Of a stretch of DNA of 64,000 nt, positions 42,661 to 51,637 are shown one piece after another. The notes beneath the pieces were generated by a model. The model was not told the origin of the DNA and did not search any database. It was given only the letters and a program-made list of their open reading frames with translations. Numbering within the stretch: the stretch's first letter is position 1; the number at the start of each line of letters is the position of its first letter. The translations under genes and the position numbers were made by a program. The stretch comes from Williamsia phyllosphaerae (GTDB taxonomy: Bacteria; Actinomycetota; Actinomycetes; Mycobacteriales; Mycobacteriaceae), in the NCBI RefSeq assembly GCF_014635305.1, contig NZ_BMCS01000001.1, forward strand, positions 868,001 through 932,000, written 5' to 3'.

Positions 42661-43422
42661 ATGATCAACGCCGTCGGCGTCCCGAAGACCCTGCTGCTGT
42701 TCGGTGGCAGCTCCGAGATCGGCCTCGCCATCTGCGCCGAGTACCTCAAGAAGGGCCCCATGCGGGTCATCCTCGCCACGGTGCCCGGTGATCCCGCCGG
42801 GGACGCTGCGATCGAGACGATGAAGGCGGCGGGCGCGTCGTCGGTCGAGCGCATCGATTTCGACGCACTCAAGCCCGACACCCACCCCGCGGTCGCCGAA
42901 CAGGCTTTCGCCGGTGGCGATGTCGACGTGGCGATCGTCGCCTTCGGCGTCCAGGGCGTCGACGAGGAGGTGTGGCAGGACCAGCGCAAGGCCGTGTTCA
43001 CCGCCGACATCAACTACACCGCCGCGGTCTCGGTCGGCGTCCTGCTCGGCGAGCGCATGCGCGCCCAGGGACACGGACAGATCATCGCGATGAGCTCGGT
43101 GGCCGGCGAGCGTGTGCGGCGCAGCAACTTCGTCTACGGCTCGACCAAGGCCGGGCTCGACGGCTTCTACCTCGGCCTCGGTGAGGCGTTGCGCGAGTTC
43201 AACGTCCGGGTCCTGGTGATCCGCCCGGGCATGGTGCGTACCCGCCTCTCGGCGCACGTCAAGGAAGCACCGATGACGGTGAACAAGGAAGACGTGGCGC
43301 AGCTCGCGGTCCGCTCGGCCGACAAGGGCAAAGAGATCGTGTGGGCCCCGCCGCCGTTCCGGTTCGTGATGATCGTGCTGCGGCACATCCCGCGGCCGAT
43401 CTTCCGCAAACTCCCCATCTGA
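42661..43422 (+). CDS. dprE2: decaprenylphosphoryl-D-2-keto erythropentose reductase DprE2
   Basis: The 253-residue SDR reduces the DprE1 product to decaprenylphosphoryl arabinose, the sole arabinose donor for the cell wall. It has nucleotide motif FGGSSEIG (residues 14-21), [24 protein letters not shown] (catalytic Ser and YxxxK, in blocks) and [20 protein letters not shown]. It is 47 bp after dprE1 and 7 bp before aftA in one operon. Length and sequence match mycobacterial DprE2 (254 aa). Confidence 0.95.
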   Translation: MINAVGVPKTLLLFGGSSEIGLAICAEYLKKGPMRVILATVPGDPAGDAAIETMKAAGASSVERIDFDALKPDTHPAVAEQAFAGGDVDVAIVAFGVQGVDEEVWQDQRKAVFTADINYTAAVSVGVLLGERMRAQGHGQIIAMSSVAGERVRRSNFVYGSTKAGLDGFYLGLGEALREFNVRVLVIRPGMVRTRLSAHVKEAPMTVNKEDVAQLAVRSADKGKEIVWAPPPFRFVMIVLRHIPRPIFRKLPI

Positions 43423-43429
43423 GACGCCC

Positions 43430-45370
43430 ATGAGCGTCGGGATCGACACTGCGCGTCCACCGTCGGACCGCTCACTTCTGATGCCGGGACGGCGCCACAT
43501 GCTGGCCGGTGCCGAGCTCGTCGTCGCGGTGATCGTGGCGGCGGTCGTCGCGTCGATCGGTCTGTTCGTCATCGCGCAGGTCGAGTGGCCGGCCTTCAAC
43601 TCCTCGAACGTCAACGGGGCGTTGACCACGGTCGGTCAGGTCGTCTCGATCGCACTGCTCGTGGTGGCCGCGCTGCTCGCACGGTCCGGCCGTGGCGCGC
43701 GGATCGTGACCCCGCTGAGCCTGGTGGGCATCTCGGCGTTCGCGACCGTCACGCTGGCCATGCCGCTCGGTGCCACGAAGCTCTACCTGTTCGGCATCTC
43801 GGTCGACCAGCAGTTCCGTACCGAGTACCTGACCCGTCTGACCGACACCTCCGGTCTGCACGACATGACGTACTTCAACCTGGCGCCGTACTACCCCGCG
43901 GGCTGGTTCTGGCTCGGGGGCCGGTACGCCAACGCGGTCGGTCAACCGGCGTGGGAGGCCTACAAGCCGTGGGCGATCATCTCCATCGCCGTCGCGGCGA
44001 CCATCGCGATGGTCCTGTGGAAGCGGATGCTGCCGACCGACCGCGCCATCGCGATCACCATCGCGACCACCGCGGTCGCCATCATGTACGCGGGCCCGGA
44101 ACCGTACGCGGCGATCCTCATCCTCGTCGGTGCCCCGATGCTCGTCACGGTGCTGCACGCACTCCGATCAGGAAGTGGCGCAGCGTTGCTCGCCGGAGGC
44201 GTCTTCATCGGCGTGAGTGCGACGTTCTACACCCTGTTCACCGGATTGTTCGCCTTGATCGCGGTGCTGATGACGCTGTACCTCGCGGTCGAGGTGGTCC
44301 GTGGTGCAGGCAACAACGCCGTCGACCCGAAGGCGGTCCGGACCGCCCGTGTCCGCGGGGTGGGAGTGCTCGCCGCGCGCCTGATCGCCATGGGCGTCGT
44401 CTCCGGCCTGATCGCCCTGGTGGTGTGGGCGCCCTATCTGCTGGCGCGTCTGCGCAGTCAGCCGGCCAGTGGCGGGACCGCCGAGCACTACCTGCCCTCG
44501 AGCGGGGCGCAACTACCCGCGCCGATGCTCGAGTTCTCCCTGGTCGGTCTGCTCTGCCTGGTCGGGTTGATCTGGCTGCTCCTGCGCCACCGGACCCGCA
44601 CCGTCTCACTGGCCCTGGGGATCTCGGTCGTCGCGATCTACGCGTTCTGCCTGCTGTCGATGGCGCTGACCGCCGCGGGGACCACGCTGCTGTCGTTCCG
44701 ACTCGAGCCACTGTTGGCGCTGATCCTCTCCGCCGCGGGAGTCCTCGGCCTCGCCGAGGTCGCGATGGCCGCCATCCGACGGTTCGGCGACATCCGGTTC
44801 CTGATCGTCGTGGCGTCGATCATCGGCACCGTCGCGGTCGCGCAGAACATCCCCGACCACCTGTCCGCGGAGATCACCGTCGCCTACACCGACACCGACG
44901 GCGACGGGGTCCGCGCCGACAAGCGACCGGCCGGCGCGGAATCGTTCTTCCCGCAGATCGACCAGGCGATCCGCGCCGAGACACAACGCCCCCGCAACGA
45001 CACCGTCGTGCTCACCGCCGACTACGGATTCCTGTCGGTCTACCCGTACTACGGCTTCCAGGGACTCACCTCGCACTACGCGAACCCGTTGGCGGAGTTC
45101 GACAAGCGGGCCACCGCCATCGAGAACTGGGCGGGATTGCAGACCCCGGACCAGCTCGTCGCCGCACTGGACTCCACGCCGTGGCGTCCGCCGACGGTGT
45201 TCCTCTTCCGCTACAGCGCCGACGGCTACTCGCTGCGCCTGGCCGCCGACGTCTACCCCAACGACCCCAACGTCACCCGCTACACCGTCACGTTCCCCAC
45301 CGCCCTGTTCGACGACCCCCGTTTCACGGTCACCGAGCTCGGCCCCTTCGTCCTGGTGGTCCGAAAATGA
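43430..45370 (+). CDS. aftA: galactan 5-O-arabinofuranosyltransferase AftA
   Basis: The 646-residue GT-C membrane enzyme adds the first arabinofuranose to galactan, using DPA. It has about eleven to thirteen hydrophobic helices, the conserved luminal segment YLTRLTDTSGLHDMTYFNLAPYYPAGWFWLGGRYA (given in the frame at about residues 137-170), and a C-terminal soluble domain (about 470-646). This order after dprE2 is the same as in M. tuberculosis. The stop overlaps an MBL-fold hydrolase gene by ATGA, which is not seen in M. tuberculosis. Confidence 0.94.
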   Translation: MSVGIDTARPPSDRSLLMPGRRHMLAGAELVVAVIVAAVVASIGLFVIAQVEWPAFNSSNVNGALTTVGQVVSIALLVVAALLARSGRGARIVTPLSLVGISAFATVTLAMPLGATKLYLFGISVDQQFRTEYLTRLTDTSGLHDMTYFNLAPYYPAGWFWLGGRYANAVGQPAWEAYKPWAIISIAVAATIAMVLWKRMLPTDRAIAITIATTAVAIMYAGPEPYAAILILVGAPMLVTVLHALRSGSGAALLAGGVFIGVSATFYTLFTGLFALIAVLMTLYLAVEVVRGAGNNAVDPKAVRTARVRGVGVLAARLIAMGVVSGLIALVVWAPYLLARLRSQPASGGTAEHYLPSSGAQLPAPMLEFSLVGLLCLVGLIWLLLRHRTRTVSLALGISVVAIYAFCLLSMALTAAGTTLLSFRLEPLLALILSAAGVLGLAEVAMAAIRRFGDIRFLIVVASIIGTVAVAQNIPDHLSAEITVAYTDTDGDGVRADKRPAGAESFFPQIDQAIRAETQRPRNDTVVLTADYGFLSVYPYYGFQGLTSHYANPLAEFDKRATAIENWAGLQTPDQLVAALDSTPWRPPTVFLFRYSADGYSLRLAADVYPNDPNVTRYTVTFPTALFDDPRFTVTELGPFVLVVRK

Positions 45371-46122
45371 GCGATGTCGACATCACGACCATCACCGACC
45401 CCCGCGGCGGGCGGGCGCACCTCGTGCACACCGAGCACGTGAACTGGGTTCTGTTGCAGGATGACTCGGGCATCACCCTGATCGACGGCGGATACCCCAA
45501 GCAGGTCGACGCGGTGCTCGCCTCCATCCGCGACGTCGGCGCCGAACCGGAACAGATACGTGCCGCCCTGGTGACACACGCACACGTCGACCACATCGGC
45601 GGACTCGGTGTCCTCGCCGAGAGGTACCGGTTCGATGTGTTCATGGACCCCACCGAGGTCCCCCACGGCCGTCGCGAGATCCTGCAGCAGGCAACGCCTC
45701 TCGACATCGCGAAGATCTCCTACCGACCGCGCGTGCTGCGGTGGCTGTCGGGCGTCATCCGGCTCGGCGTCCTCGACACGACCGGCATCCCGTCGTCACA
45801 GGCGTTCGGCGCGTCCGGTCCGCTCGACCTCCCCGGCCGTCCGGTTCCCGTCGCGATCCCCGGCCACACCGACGGACACAGCGGCTACCTGCTCGCCGAC
45901 GGCAAGGTCCTGGTCTCGGGCGACGCGCTGATCACCGGGCACGGCGTCTCGTCGACCATGGGACCGCAGTGCCTGCACCACGCCTTCCACCACGACCTCG
46001 CCCGCAATCGCGAGTCACTGCTCGCGCTGCGTGATCTCGACGCCGACGTCATCTTCCCGGGACACGGCCCGGTCCATCACGGTTCGGTGGCCGACGCCGT
46101 CGACACGGCGTTGTCACGCTGA
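45367..46122 (+). CDS. MBL-fold metallo-hydrolase coupled to aftA
   Basis: The 251-residue protein has the metal motif THAHVDHIGG (His71, His73, Asp75, His76), a second set in PGHTDGHSGYL and SGDALITGHG, and final PGHGPVHHG, all needed for a two-metal hydrolase. The ATG overlaps the aftA stop by 4 bp, so translation is coupled to arabinan priming. The natural substrate is unknown; glyoxalase II-like or lactonase-like activity are alternatives. The 3' end overlaps the convergent cyclase gene by 46 bp. Confidence 0.87.
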   Translation: MSDVDITTITDPRGGRAHLVHTEHVNWVLLQDDSGITLIDGGYPKQVDAVLASIRDVGAEPEQIRAALVTHAHVDHIGGLGVLAERYRFDVFMDPTEVPHGRREILQQATPLDIAKISYRPRVLRWLSGVIRLGVLDTTGIPSSQAFGASGPLDLPGRPVPVAIPGHTDGHSGYLLADGKVLVSGDALITGHGVSSTMGPQCLHHAFHHDLARNRESLLALRDLDADVIFPGHGPVHHGSVADAVDTALSR

Positions 46123-47657
46123 CGCCCCGCGCCGCGCGGGATCGCCAGGGACGTCGGTTCCGACCGACCCCGCAGCGTCACCTCGTCGGCGACCGTCCAG
46201 TGCTGGGTCTCGTCGACCGCGGCCGCGTCCAACGCATCCGATGATGCGACGACACGGCTGTCCCGGTCCTTGGCCAGATCGCTGAGTCGCGCGGCCGCGT
46301 TCACGGGATCGCCGATCACGGTGTACTCGAACCGGTTCGCGGCGCCGACGTTCCCCGCGAGACACGCGCCGAAACTGACACCGATGCCCGCGTCGAGTCG
46401 ACCGTCGAAGGGGATGGCCTGCGCCAGGGTCCGCGCTGTCCGGAGTGCGGCGCCGGCGGGGTCGTCGTGCGGCAGCGGCGCTCCGTAGACCAGCAGCGCC
46501 GCGTCGCCCTCGAACTTGTTCACGAAACCGTCGTGGCGTGCGGCCGTCTCGACCACGGTGCCGAAGAAGTCGTTGAGCAGGGTGACGATCTCCTCGGGGG
46601 AATGCGTCTGCGCCAGCGACGTCGAGCCGACGAGGTCGATGAAAAGCACGGCCACCTCCCGGATCTCGCCGCCCAGGGTCGGCTCCTCCTTGAGTGCACG
46701 TGCGGCGACTGCGTCGCCGACGTGCATGCCGAACAACGTCCGGATGTGTTCGCGCTCACCGACGGTGGCCGCCATCCGGTTGAACCCGACCTGCAGGCGC
46801 CCGATCTCGGAGCCGTCGTAGACCGGGACCCGGGTGTCGTAGCTGCCACGCTCGACCCGGTGCATCGCGGCGATGATCTGCGTGACCGGGTCGGCCACCG
46901 AGCGTGCCGCCAACAACATCCCGCCCGCTCCGACGGTCAGCGAGATCAGTGAGAGCGCGAGCACCGCGGCGGCGATGTCGTCGCCGGGCCGGATCACGAT
47001 CTCGAGCAACCGTCCGAGCGCGATCAGACCTGCACCCACCAATGGCACCGCGGTCGACAACCCCCACATCGCGACCAGCCGCGACGTCACTCCCGGCGCG
47101 GTGTACCGGCCGGGGACCCCGCGGATCATCACCTGCGCGGTGATGGGACGCAGGATCCGTTCGGCGACGACGTAGCCCATCGCACACGTCGCGGCACCAC
47201 CGAGTCCGACCGCGAGCGCGATGACCACCAACAAATTGACCCCGCCGTCGCCGATCCCGTTGACCGTCACGAACACCAGGAGTCCGATGGTCCACAGCGT
47301 GGCGTTGACGACGACCTGCCGCGCAGGGAGCCTCAGCACCGCCTGATAGGCGCGTATGTCGGGTACTCCGCCGGTGCCCAACCATTCGAAAGCCGGTGCG
47401 GCCACTCCGATCCCGAGCGCGAACCCGATGATGACCGCGACCGGGAGGTAGGCACCGAAGGTGATGAAGTTGCGCGCGGACAGGACCGCGGCCGGATCGA
47501 TCGGGAGCGGGAGGATGAAACGGATCAGACCGAAGACGATGACGGCCCCGATCACGTTGGCGGTCACCATGCCGACCGCGTAGAGCTGGACCGGGCGATG
47601 GCCGAACGCGCCTGCGATCCCGCGCCACCTGCTCCCGACGGGCCCTTCCGATGTCAT
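46077..47657 (-). CDS. membrane class III adenylate/guanylate cyclase with HAMP domain
   Basis: The 526-residue protein has six predicted N-terminal helices, a HAMP linker (SVADPVTQIIAAMHRVERG and IGRLQVGFNRMAATV) and a class III catalytic domain (about 330-510). It retains both metal Asp (VLFIDLVGSTSLA and NKFEGDAALL), the adenine-selecting Lys/Asp (NKFEGD, YTVIGDPVN) and transition-state Asn/Arg (NAAARL). The layout matches mycobacterial Rv3645/Rv1318c cyclases that make cAMP. ATG 47657 is preferred; GTG 47675 adds six residues. It separates aftA from the downstream envelope genes. Confidence 0.92.
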   Translation of the reverse strand: MTSEGPVGSRWRGIAGAFGHRPVQLYAVGMVTANVIGAVIVFGLIRFILPLPIDPAAVLSARNFITFGAYLPVAVIIGFALGIGVAAPAFEWLGTGGVPDIRAYQAVLRLPARQVVVNATLWTIGLLVFVTVNGIGDGGVNLLVVIALAVGLGGAATCAMGYVVAERILRPITAQVMIRGVPGRYTAPGVTSRLVAMWGLSTAVPLVGAGLIALGRLLEIVIRPGDDIAAAVLALSLISLTVGAGGMLLAARSVADPVTQIIAAMHRVERGSYDTRVPVYDGSEIGRLQVGFNRMAATVGEREHIRTLFGMHVGDAVAARALKEEPTLGGEIREVAVLFIDLVGSTSLAQTHSPEEIVTLLNDFFGTVVETAARHDGFVNKFEGDAALLVYGAPLPHDDPAGAALRTARTLAQAIPFDGRLDAGIGVSFGACLAGNVGAANRFEYTVIGDPVNAAARLSDLAKDRDSRVVASSDALDAAAVDETQHWTVADEVTLRGRSEPTSLAIPRGAGRQRDNAVSTASATEP

Positions 47658-47772
47658 TGACGAATGATCACACACCCACGGCGCCGGACTGTTTACAAGT
47701 GTTCACCCGACGCGTACCTTGACAATGAACGATGGTGACAACGGTCATAGTCGAATCTTCTGGAGGTGCACG

Positions 47773-48690
47773 ATGACAGCGACGTCGGAAAGCATGGGAG
47801 AGACCCGGCTCGATCAGGGGCCGCAGGAGGTCTCCGACCGCCTCATCGCCTCGGCCGCTCGTCTGTCGCGCAACGCGATGACCGAGATCGACTGGGACCA
47901 GCCGATGGACCCCGATCTCTACGGCTGCAGCCCCGAGTGGTGCACCCTCTACGGCACCGAACTCTGGGACGAGATGCCCCTCGAGCAGCGCATCGAGCTG
48001 ACGCGCCACGAGTCGGCGTCGGTCGCCACCAACGGCATCTGGTTCGAGATGATCCTGCAGGAGATGGTCATCCGCGACCAGTACCTCGGCAAGTACCACA
48101 CCCCGGAATTCCAGTGGTCGCTCATCGAGATCGCCGACGAGGCCCGCCACTCGCTGATGTTCGCCAAGGGGTCCGACAAGTTGGTCGGCACCTCCTACCG
48201 CCCGTCGAAGTTCGTCGGGCTGCTCGGCAAGGGGTTCATGATGTTCGCGCGCGGTGAGGTCGCCTACGGCGGCATCCTCGTTGCCGAAGAGGTTCTCGAC
48301 GTCCTGCAGCGCGGCTGCATGAGCGACCCGCGTGTCCTCCCGTTCGTCCGCACCATCAACGAGATCCATGTGCTCGAAGAGTCCCGGCACATGAAGTTCG
48401 CGCGCGAAGAGGTCCGTGAGTCGATGAAGAACGTGGGCTGGATCCGCCGCCAGATCAGCGCGCTGATCATCGCGATCGCCGGCTTCGTGATCGTCTCGAG
48501 CCTGCACTCGCCCGACGTCTACGCGAACACCGGACTCGACCGCAAGCGCGCACTGTCGGCGAAGAAGAACAACAAGCACTTCCACTCGATGATGCGCGGC
48601 AGCTGCGTGCACCTCATCGAATTCCTCAGCAGCGTCGGTCTTCTCACCCGCCCGGCGGCGTTCTTCTACCGCCGCGCGAACCTGTACTGA
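47773..48690 (+). CDS. AurF-like diiron oxygenase
   Basis: The 305-residue protein belongs to the p-aminobenzoate N-oxygenase (AurF) diiron family. It has helical Glu/His ligand motifs: RHESASVATNGIWFEMILQE, IEIADEARHSLMFAKG (ExxxH), LVAEEVLDVLQRG and HVLEESRHMKFAREEV (ExxRH). Such enzymes oxidise amines or act on fatty substrates with two iron atoms. CTGGAGG lies 6 bp before the ATG. It heads a three-gene run with two unknown small proteins. The substrate is unknown. Confidence 0.85.
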   Translation: MTATSESMGETRLDQGPQEVSDRLIASAARLSRNAMTEIDWDQPMDPDLYGCSPEWCTLYGTELWDEMPLEQRIELTRHESASVATNGIWFEMILQEMVIRDQYLGKYHTPEFQWSLIEIADEARHSLMFAKGSDKLVGTSYRPSKFVGLLGKGFMMFARGEVAYGGILVAEEVLDVLQRGCMSDPRVLPFVRTINEIHVLEESRHMKFAREEVRESMKNVGWIRRQISALIIAIAGFVIVSSLHSPDVYANTGLDRKRALSAKKNNKHFHSMMRGSCVHLIEFLSSVGLLTRPAAFFYRRANLY

Positions 48691-48724
48691 ACGCACACCG
48701 ACACCGAGAGGGGTGCGGACCGCT

Positions 48725-49117
48725 GTGACCCAGCCGTCGATGCCCGGCGAGGCCGACCGCGGCACCCACCGGTTGGACACCATCCTCGATCAGTCCTGGG
48801 CCGACGCGATCGCGTCGATGCGTGGCGAGATCGCCGCGGTGTCCTGCGACTGTCTGTTGACCGGGTCCGGCACGCCGGTGCTCCCGAGCTCGCCAGACGA
48901 ACCGTTCACGACCGACGAGGTCGCCTCGCGACATCTCGTCGCGCTGGGTCGGCTCGATCAGGCGCTGGTCCAGGTCGAACAGGCGTGGGATGCCGTCCGC
49001 CGCACCGTCGAGCCCGCGCCTCGCGAACTCGGCCCGTACGGTCGACCCGCGGTCCGTCCGATTCCCGGTACGCGCACCACGAGGTCCACGCCTCCGCGTG
49101 CCCGAACGGGTCGATGA
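48725..49117 (+). CDS. unknown small protein in the diiron oxygenase operon
   Basis: About 130 residues, with no recognised domain. The middle contains DQSWADAIASMRGEIAAVSCDC, LLTGSGTPVLPSSPDEPFTTDE and a long helix HLVALGRLDQALVQVEQAWDAVRR. The C-terminal 35 residues are Pro/Arg-rich. GTG 48725 is favoured; GTG 48713 is also possible, with GAGAGGGG lying at 48705-48712. Its stop overlaps the next gene by ATGA, and it starts 34 bp after the diiron oxygenase, so the three probably act together. Confidence 0.65.
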   Translation: MTQPSMPGEADRGTHRLDTILDQSWADAIASMRGEIAAVSCDCLLTGSGTPVLPSSPDEPFTTDEVASRHLVALGRLDQALVQVEQAWDAVRRTVEPAPRELGPYGRPAVRPIPGTRTTRSTPPRARTGR

Positions 49118-49632
49118 ACCCTGCGCTGACCGATCGGCAGCGTCGTCTTCTCCTGGACCACTCCTGGGCGAATCACGCGCACGCCGTCGACGACATCGAC
49201 GAACGCGGCGGCGATCCGGTCGCCGTGGGCGGCAGGTGGTATCTGTTCGACCGGTTGCCGCCGTGCACATTCGGCCAGGACGTGGCCTGGCGGCGGCTGG
49301 TCGCGCGCTCGTTCGCAGACCTTGCCACCGACCTCGAGGCCGGTGAGCTCCCGCACCCGCGCACGACGGCCGAGCAACTCGCCCTGCGGCTGATCATCGA
49401 AGACGCCGCGAGGGCACACGCCACCGGCGAGATCGGCGACGAGGTCGCCCTGCTGGACCGCGATCCCCGCGACGGCGACTGGCCCTCGGTGGTGGGCGGA
49501 TTGCTGAACGAGCCTGCCCTGGCGGCGTTCTACGATCCGCGGTCGGTCGACGCGTGGCTCAAGCTGATGCCGTTGGAGTCGTGGTTCACGCCCGACGATC
49601 CCGCCCACGCCCGCGGAGTCGAACGGATCTAG
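49114..49632 (+). CDS. unknown protein, third gene of the diiron oxygenase operon
   Basis: The 172-residue protein has no recognised family. It has several Trp-containing motifs (DHSWANHAHAVDDI, VGGRWYLFDRLPP, DVAWRRLVARSFADLATDLEAGEL) and a helical C-terminal half ending FTPDDPAHARGVERI. There is no signal peptide or membrane segment, so it is cytosolic. ATG 49114 overlaps the preceding stop, indicating coupled translation. The 3' end meets the convergent SRPBCC gene with a 4-bp overlap. Confidence 0.8.
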   Translation: MNPALTDRQRRLLLDHSWANHAHAVDDIDERGGDPVAVGGRWYLFDRLPPCTFGQDVAWRRLVARSFADLATDLEAGELPHPRTTAEQLALRLIIEDAARAHATGEIGDEVALLDRDPRDGDWPSVVGGLLNEPALAAFYDPRSVDAWLKLMPLESWFTPDDPAHARGVERI

Positions 49633-50027
49633 CGGTCCATCGCGAGTCGCTCGATGCGCGGCAGCGCCAGGGCCATGATGCTCAGGTAGGCCGGCGCCCA
49701 GATCGGGACACCGAAACTGAGCACGCACCCGTCCCGGACGGGGATGACCTCGTGCCGGGTCGCGGGGACGCCGAGCACCCGCCACGCCCACACCCGGCCG
49801 TCGATGAACTCGGTGATCTCGAACGGCAGAGGGACACCGACCGCGGTGGTGACCTTTCCCCGCGTGCCGGAGGCGAACGGTCCCGGGGTGTCCAGGGTCG
49901 CCCCCGCCACCGACGGGCCCCACACCGGCCAGGCGTCGAGGTCGACCAGGACATCCCACACCGCGCTCGACGGTGCGGCGATCGCCAGTTCGACGGTGGG
50001 CATACGGTGACGGAATCCGAGTCGCAT
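49629..50027 (-). CDS. SRPBCC family (START-like) protein
   Basis: The 132-residue protein has the helix-grip pattern of polyketide cyclase/START-like proteins: VELAIAAPSSAVWDVLVDLDAWPVWGPSVAGA at the N-terminus, a beta-rich middle with RGKVTTAVGVPLPFEITEFIDGRVWAWRVLG, and a terminal helix. These bind hydrophobic ligands or act as cyclases and hydrolases. No catalytic residues stand out. An alternative start lies at the internal Met9. Confidence 0.78.
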   Translation of the reverse strand: MRLGFRHRMPTVELAIAAPSSAVWDVLVDLDAWPVWGPSVAGATLDTPGPFASGTRGKVTTAVGVPLPFEITEFIDGRVWAWRVLGVPATRHEVIPVRDGCVLSFGVPIWAPAYLSIMALALPRIERLAMDR

Positions 50028-50062
50028 ACCCCGACGCTAGTCAGTCGTGTGCGTCAGCGCGG

Positions 50063-51637
50063 TCAGCGACAGCTGGGCGACTGCTCGGCGAGGACACCGC
50101 GGACGCTCAGCGGGCCCTCGAGGGTGTAGGTACCCGGGGTGGGTGCCTGCACGGTGATCCACCCGTCCGGGGTCTGGGCGATGCACGCCGTGATCGTCGG
50201 ATCGGCGGTGCTGCGGGCGACCAGGTAGCGGTTGGGGCGGATCTGGATCGGGTGTGCGACGGTGTCTGGGACATCGACCACCATCGTCGACGGGGTGTCG
50301 GTCACCAGCCGCAACGGCGGCGCGACGATCGTCGCCGGATCCGCGACCCGATAGAGCGTCCACTCGTCGTTCGACCAGACCTCACTCAGATACGGCAGAC
50401 CCGAATCGACGAGTGCCGCTTCCTTCTTGGCCTGCCGCAACGGAGTGTCGGAGACGGCGACGTAGGACACCGCGTTGTCGCGCAACCACGTCCGGTACGA
50501 CGTCGGTGTCAACGCGTCCTGGTCGTAGAAGATCGGGTTGAACCGGGAGTCCGACTGGTTCTCCCACCCACGGGCCAGTTTCACCAGCGACCCGAGTTCG
50601 TGCGACCCGGCGTGCGTTCCCGCGTCGATCAGTTCCACGCGGTGGTTGACCAACCCCGGTCCGCGCAGCAACGCCAGGCGCAGCGGTTCGTAGTTCTTCT
50701 CGGTGTCGCCGGCGTCGGCGACAGCGACCTGATCGGCGACGGCCACGAACCCGGCGTAACTCACCGCGGGCACCAGTGCGATCAACACCACGAGCAACGA
50801 CTTCCGCGAGAAGTACAGGCACAGACACGGCAGGACGAGACAGAAGAACCGACTCAGGTTCGACCCGACCCCGTTCGGGATGGCGAACACCACGATCGCG
50901 GTGGCCATGGCGAGCGGCGCGATCCACCGCTCGGGCGGCGAGGTCAGCGCGACACCGGCACCGGCACCGATCAGCAGGGTCCAGAACAGCGTCGTCCACG
51001 GGAACCCCTGTGCGCCCGGCGCGCCGAACAACGCGAACGGCACGATGACCCCGAGTCCCGCACCGACGAGGACGCTCCACACCGCTCGAGATCGGTACGC
51101 GCCCAGCAGGAACGGTACGGCGGCCAGACCGACGAAGGCCGGCGCGAGGGGGCTGGCGAGCCCGGAGACCACCAGGACCACGGCACACAGGGTCAGCCGT
51201 CCGTGCATCAAGAGCAGTACCGCGGCCAGGGCGATCGCGGCGCCGACGGCGAAGGCGACGCGACCGGACATCATGTTGAGAACCGCGGCGATGACGATCG
51301 CCCAGGTCAGCAGCGTGGGGCGGGCCGCGCTGCGCGACAACGGATACGCCATGACGGCGATGGCGAGGGTCGCGATCGCCAACAGCGCCAACGAACCGGT
51401 GATCGCGGAGATGGCGGGCACGATCAGCGAGTAGCTGCCGGGCGAGACCCCGCCGTACCAACCGAACCAGTAGCCCAGACCGACGCCGGAACGAGCGGCC
51501 TCCTCGCGGGCGATGGCCGCCTGGAGATCACCGAGGGTGGGACTGAGCGCCAAGAGGACGACGGTCGCGACCACCGCCGCCGCCAGTGGGAGTGCAATCC
51601 GCCAGCGGCGTTGCTCGGCGGCGACCCCCACGCTCAT
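50063..51637 (-). CDS. polytopic membrane protein, possible GT-C-like
   Basis: The 524-residue protein has about ten hydrophobic segments over residues 15-340 and a C-terminal extracytoplasmic domain of about 170 residues rich in beta structure (SYVAVSDTPLRQAKKEAALV, YLSEVWSNDEWTLYRVADP). Topology resembles GT-C glycosyltransferases, but no DDx or other GT-C motif is convincing. ATG 51637 overlaps the PAP2 stop (51634-51637), so it is co-expressed with a lipid phosphatase next to the emb genes. A polyprenyl- or inositol-lipid-linked glycan step is a reasonable guess only. Confidence 0.8.
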   Translation of the reverse strand: MSVGVAAEQRRWRIALPLAAAVVATVVLLALSPTLGDLQAAIAREEAARSGVGLGYWFGWYGGVSPGSYSLIVPAISAITGSLALLAIATLAIAVMAYPLSRSAARPTLLTWAIVIAAVLNMMSGRVAFAVGAAIALAAVLLLMHGRLTLCAVVLVVSGLASPLAPAFVGLAAVPFLLGAYRSRAVWSVLVGAGLGVIVPFALFGAPGAQGFPWTTLFWTLLIGAGAGVALTSPPERWIAPLAMATAIVVFAIPNGVGSNLSRFFCLVLPCLCLYFSRKSLLVVLIALVPAVSYAGFVAVADQVAVADAGDTEKNYEPLRLALLRGPGLVNHRVELIDAGTHAGSHELGSLVKLARGWENQSDSRFNPIFYDQDALTPTSYRTWLRDNAVSYVAVSDTPLRQAKKEAALVDSGLPYLSEVWSNDEWTLYRVADPATIVAPPLRLVTDTPSTMVVDVPDTVAHPIQIRPNRYLVARSTADPTITACIAQTPDGWITVQAPTPGTYTLEGPLSVRGVLAEQSPSCR

